Assembly (NCBI GenBank): GCA_029202485.1
Contig: CP119313.1
Location: forward strand, 3,782,001-3,846,000
DNA length: 64,000 nt
Source: Candidatus Pedobacter colombiensis
Lineage (GTDB): Bacteria > Bacteroidota > Bacteroidia > Sphingobacteriales > Sphingobacteriaceae
Direction of reading: 5' to 3'
How positions within the stretch are numbered: the stretch's first letter is position 1; each line of letters starts with the position of its first letter. Positions 61,079 to 64,000 of the stretch are shown one piece after another. The notes below the pieces were generated by a model. It saw only the letters and a list, made by a program, of their open reading frames with translations. It was not told where the DNA came from and made no database searches. The translations under genes were made by a program, and so were the position numbers.

Positions 61079-61765
61079 TTAATTGGAAGTTACAACCTTA
61101 GTATTCGCAACTGTACTTTGCATTTTTAGAACTTTAGCCCCCCGCAAATTAACTGAGCCATTAATTCCAATATTAAAATTGGCTTCGTTAATTGTACTGT
61201 TAAAAGGCAATATCAACTCTGCCTTACCTGCATATTTATCTCCACCTACAATCGCATTTAGCGTACCTACCCGGACATTCTCAAAATAGAATTCAGTATC
61301 AGCAGCTACCTTTAACGCTAATTTTGATAAATTAAAGCCTTTAAGTCTCATTTTGCTCGCACTCACAGCAGCATCTCTTTTCGGATCTGTATGTGTAGCA
61401 ACAATTCGCTTCATGTCTTTGGTAATCAGGATTAAAAAGACATCTTTATTATTTGGTGCTTTGGTTTCATCTGCAAAACCTAGCTTAAGGCTATCCCCAA
61501 CAGCAATAAGCTTAATCTTATCCTTCAATGCTTTTGCCACCCATAAACCTTCCTTAGTCCCATATTCAATCTGGATACTGATATGATTTGCGGATTGCAG
61601 ATCTATTGCTCTAATACCTGCAATAGCTACATAGTCCATATCGTAGAACCGCCCTCTGTAACTCTTACTTTCATAAAGTGCCTTCAGTTTAAAATTATAA
61701 AGTATTAAGGACCCAAAAATAATCGATACAGTTAACAGGATTATTTTATTGCTTGTTTTCATCAT
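61079..61765 (-). CDS. Membrane-anchored protein with DUF2807-like beta-helical region
   Basis: 228 residues. An N-terminal hydrophobic segment (about 7-24, I-I-L-L-T-V-S-I-I-F-G-S-L) anchors it; the rest has repeated short beta strands (L-S-K-L-A-L-K-V, V-N-L-R-G-A-K-V-L) similar in feel to DUF2807 head domains. I am not sure of the family. The start overlaps the end of the GntR gene by 20 bases, so it is the last gene of that operon. Lys-rich and exported; role unknown. Confidence 0.75.
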   Translation of the reverse strand: MMKTSNKIILLTVSIIFGSLILYNFKLKALYESKSYRGRFYDMDYVAIAGIRAIDLQSANHISIQIEYGTKEGLWVAKALKDKIKLIAVGDSLKLGFADETKAPNNKDVFLILITKDMKRIVATHTDPKRDAAVSASKMRLKGFNLSKLALKVAADTEFYFENVRVGTLNAIVGGDKYAGKAELILPFNSTINEANFNIGINGSVNLRGAKVLKMQSTVANTKVVTSN

Positions 61766-62141
61766 TTATTGGATTATCGTTAAGTAACGTAAAAGTTTTA
61801 AAACGGGATTCTATTTCTTCCATACTAATCCCCAATAAGCATAGATTTTTAAAAAACGTATTCAATTCCTGCCCCAGAAAACGTTCTTTGCGATAAGCTT
61901 TAATTTTTAGTTTCGCCTGGCCATCGACAAAAAAACCAATACCCCGCTTGTTCTGAATAATTTCCTTGCTCTGTAAAAATTCATAGGCACGCATCACGGT
62001 GTTTGGATTGACTTGGAGTTCTACTGCAAGATCGCGAACTGAGGAAATCTTTTCATTTAGCGCCCACTTACCCAGCAGAATATTCTCCCCTGCATAATCT
62101 GCAATTTGTAGATAGATCGCCTCATTCTCCCTGAAATCCAT
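61746..62141 (-). CDS. GntR-family repressor, YtrA subfamily
   Basis: 131 residues: a winged HTH (I-Y-L-Q-I-A-D-Y-A, S-S-V-R-D-L-A-V-E-L and N-P-N-T-V-M-R-A-Y-E-F-L) and only a short C-terminal tail of about 60 residues, the YtrA type. Such repressors lie in operons with ABC transporters and control them. It starts one base after the stop of the permease gene, and the operator-like palindrome is at 63768-63789 before the first gene. Confidence 0.93.
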   Translation of the reverse strand: MDFRENEAIYLQIADYAGENILLGKWALNEKISSVRDLAVELQVNPNTVMRAYEFLQSKEIIQNKRGIGFFVDGQAKLKIKAYRKERFLGQELNTFFKNLCLLGISMEEIESRFKTFTLLNDNPINDENKQ

Positions 62142-62142
62142 T

Positions 62143-62919
62143 TTATATTTGTTTTTCTTTAAGTTTAAAATAAGCTGCAGCCCAGAGTAAGAAAGTACTG
62201 ATCCATCCTATTGACGTCGCCAATATCCGCCTCAAGGTTCCGTCTTCCAGATCATAATCAGAAAGTCCTTCCCGGATAGAAATTTGTGTAAATGGTAAGT
62301 GCGTCGTCGCATTTCCACCTATCAGCAAATGAGCTAAACCCAGATTAAAAAGTACCAGTGCGATCACGAAACCTAACAACAACAACAGCCCCTTCACAAT
62401 ATCATAATTATAATAAGTTGCTGCACTTAGAAAATATAGTGCATGAAGAAAACTGAAGCATAAAAACACATCGTAAGGAGGTATATAGCTGGAAGTCAAA
62501 TCAATCATTGGTGTAGCAAACACCGAATTTCTGTTAATCACACTAAGAACGGTCATATCTACTGCATAAAAACAAACAATAAGCACCAACTGAAATATCA
62601 AAAAAGTATAAATCCAGTTAACTAAAAACCGTTCAAAACTCGACACAGGAAGCGTGAGCGTAGAAATGGCCTTATTTTTATCTCTAAGATTAACAAATGC
62701 AGACACGTTGCAGAAGATAGCACCACCACTAATTAAAAAAGACCAAAAGATATGCTCCTGAGTACGGACACCAAAATCCTCAAAACAAGCGGAATAACTC
62801 ATAACACCTACCAAAAAACCGATCAATAGCACGACATTAGCTAAATAGATTTTATAAGTCTCCTTACTATGCTTGTTAAACAGCCATATAAAACGCTGCA
62901 AATTAAAAATATTGTTCAT
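62143..62919 (-). CDS. ABC-2-type membrane permease
   Basis: 258 residues with six hydrophobic segments (first at about 25-45, last at about 233-250) and little else. Located between the ATPase and the GntR gene with spacing of 6 and 1 bases, so it is the membrane half of the transporter. The substrate is unknown; YtrA-type systems often respond to cell-envelope stress. Confidence 0.85.
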   Translation of the reverse strand: MNNIFNLQRFIWLFNKHSKETYKIYLANVVLLIGFLVGVMSYSACFEDFGVRTQEHIFWSFLISGGAIFCNVSAFVNLRDKNKAISTLTLPVSSFERFLVNWIYTFLIFQLVLIVCFYAVDMTVLSVINRNSVFATPMIDLTSSYIPPYDVFLCFSFLHALYFLSAATYYNYDIVKGLLLLLGFVIALVLFNLGLAHLLIGGNATTHLPFTQISIREGLSDYDLEDGTLRRILATSIGWISTFLLWAAAYFKLKEKQI

Positions 62920-62925
62920 GTGTCG

Positions 62926-63753
62926 TTATTTTAAAGCTTCAATTAAAGCGTGATTGGATAATATTAGTCCATTAAAAAGTAATTCAATATCTACCTTCCC
63001 TGATTCTAGATCTGGATAAGCACTGATTGTATTTACCCCTATACCATCAGCCTGATACAAAATCCAATCAGGTTCCGCCTGTGCTGCTGTACTAAATCGA
63101 ATCTTTTCAGAAATCTGATCCAAAGAAAGGTTGAGTAGAACCTCCTGCTCATGTAAGACAATTAAACTATCGATTAAATTCTCCAAATCCCTTACCTGAT
63201 GGGTAGAGATAATAATACATCTTTCATCGGTTAAAGCAGAAGCTATAATTTTACGGAACTGAGCTTTAGAGGGGATGTCCAAGCCATTGGTCGGCTCATC
63301 CATAATAACCAATGTCGTATTTGTAGCCAGACCAAAAGCAATCATTGCCTTCTTCTGTTGCCCCAGTGATAAGCTTTTAAACATGCTATTATCTGGCACC
63401 TCAAATTCGTTCAGTATTTTAAAAAACTGATCCCGGTTAAACCTGGGATAAAAATGGGCTGTGTTTTCCATGTACTTGATCACCGTTGCATCCGGCAAAT
63501 ACAATTCTTCAGGAATAAAAAACAACTCTTGTAAAAAAGAGGGTAGCCGATCGGAAGCATTATAGCCATTCACCAAACAGCTCCCTTCATTGGGATAAAC
63601 AAGTCCGACCAGATTTTTTAACAATGTTGACTTTCCTGCCCCATTCTTCCCTAGCAAACCATAAATATGGCCAGCCTCCAATTTCAAATTCAGGTTCTTA
63701 AACAGCAATGATTTTTTACTGTAGCCAAATGTTAAATTAGATAATTCTATCAT
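62926..63753 (-). CDS. ABC transporter ATP-binding protein
   Basis: 275 residues. Walker A G-K-N-G-A-G-K-S-T at 35-43, signature S-L-S-L-G-Q-Q-K-K, Walker B L-V-I-M-D-E-P-T-N-G-L-D and switch His in I-I-S-T-H-Q are all present, so it is an active ATPase. The C-terminal ~60 residues are a small extra domain. First gene of the operon. Confidence 0.95.
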   Translation of the reverse strand: MIELSNLTFGYSKKSLLFKNLNLKLEAGHIYGLLGKNGAGKSTLLKNLVGLVYPNEGSCLVNGYNASDRLPSFLQELFFIPEELYLPDATVIKYMENTAHFYPRFNRDQFFKILNEFEVPDNSMFKSLSLGQQKKAMIAFGLATNTTLVIMDEPTNGLDIPSKAQFRKIIASALTDERCIIISTHQVRDLENLIDSLIVLHEQEVLLNLSLDQISEKIRFSTAAQAEPDWILYQADGIGVNTISAYPDLESGKVDIELLFNGLILSNHALIEALK

Positions 63754-63767
63754 GTTAAAGCGTTTTA

Positions 63768-63789
63768 GTGTATTAGTTACTTAATACAC
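63768..63789. promoter_or_regulatory. Palindromic operator, probably for the YtrA-type GntR repressor
   Basis: GTGTATTA at 63768-63775 and TAATACAC at 63782-63789 form a perfect 8-bp inverted repeat with 6 bases between. It lies 14 bases before the ABC start codon and over the expected transcription start. Bacillus YtrA is known, from memory, to bind AGTGTA / TACACT half-sites; this site carries AGTGTA at 63767-63772 and TACACC. Confidence 0.65.
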
Positions 63790-63791
63790 CA

Positions 63792-63799
63792 CAAATCTA
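63792..63799 (-). promoter_or_regulatory. -7 promoter element of the ABC operon
   Basis: On the minus strand TAGATTTG matches TAnnTTTG exactly and directly abuts the palindrome, so a bound repressor would block the polymerase. No clear TTTG box lies 19-21 bases upstream. Confidence 0.5.
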
Positions 63800-63908
63800 T
63801 TGAAGTATTTCTCTTTTCCAATTTTATTTTAAAATAATTTTACAAAACACCTTACATGTAGGCATTAAATTATTCAGCATCTTTGCCTAAAGCAATTCTC
63901 ATTCTCTT

Positions 63909-64000
63909 ATGATTACACATCTCCATACCCTTAGCGGACACCAGAACCCAATTTATGCTTTGGCCAACTCTAATCAAAAAGATGCCTTCTTTAGTGCCGG
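63909..64000 (+). CDS. WD40-repeat protein, 3' truncated by window edge
   Basis: The first 30 codons read M-I-T-H-L-H-T-L-S-G-H-Q-N-P-I-Y-A-L, then K-D-A-F-F-S-A-G; L-x-G-H-x-x-x-I-Y-A-L and F-x-S-A-G are the start of a WD40 blade. The gene continues past the window. It is divergent from the ABC operon. There is no signal peptide, so it should be cytoplasmic. Confidence 0.7.
   Translation, partial: MITHLHTLSGHQNPIYALANSNQKDAFFSA

Overview
The window looks like a chromosomal stretch of a Bacteroidota bacterium of the Sphingobacteriaceae type (Pedobacter-like; genus inferred, not shown). The signs are two SusC/SusD pairs, a FecI-type sigma factor with FecR, type IX secretion (T9SS) parts, DUF4199 and BatA-type proteins, absence of clear Shine-Dalgarno sites, and promoters of the Bacteroidota form TTTG-N19/20-TAnnTTTG. 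Base composition is AT-rich apart from one GC-richer block at about 6.1-10.7 kb.

Layout, left to right. 1-4645: 3' part of a SusC-type receptor and its SusD-type lipoprotein. 4891-6114: exported transglutaminase-like protein. 6129-10694: GC-richer block with an exported alpha/beta hydrolase, an AraC regulator and a NarL-type histidine kinase. 10787-23138, all on the minus strand: a surface-protein locus read as collagen-like fibre protein (about 1770 aa, 14 repeats), DUF11-type protein, 172-aa protein, CHU_C-tailed T9SS substrate, PorP/SprF, and a PorE-like OmpA protein. A 75-aa protein of unknown function and a divergent LuxR-type response regulator lie just upstream. 24869-28207: a Tet-like MFS transporter and an AraC gene broken by a complete IS3-family element; removing the element and one copy of its 3-bp target duplication restores the AraC frame exactly. 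28279-28358: tRNA-Leu(CAA) with its own promoter and terminator.

28418-36098 (minus): DUF3817 protein, then a tight gene run read as two GT2 glycosyltransferases, a membrane protein, GH3 protein, dxr, rseP and hscB. 36250-44405 (minus): a FecI/FecR-SusC/SusD-TlpA uptake locus, with a divergent hybrid-less histidine kinase at 44557. 46326-52503 (minus): L,D-transpeptidase, BatA-like protein, a dihydroorotase homologue that has lost its metal ligands, an acidic 222-aa protein and a DUF4199 protein. 52568-53518: an exported protein with a degenerate LytM-like fold.

53573-61070: a complete histidine operon hisG-D-C-B-H-A-F-IE with a textbook promoter, a short upstream ORF that ends directly at the TTG start of hisG, and a 16-bp-stem terminator. 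61079-63799 (minus): an ABC-2-like transporter operon with a YtrA-type GntR repressor and a palindromic operator over the promoter. The window ends in the first codons of a WD40-repeat protein.

The most interesting system is the 10.8-23.1 kb locus: large repetitive surface proteins encoded together with the PorP/SprF and PorE-like proteins that probably export or anchor them, sharing a common Y-N-G-x-x-W cassette, and with an ABABAB higher-order repeat that appears recently expanded.
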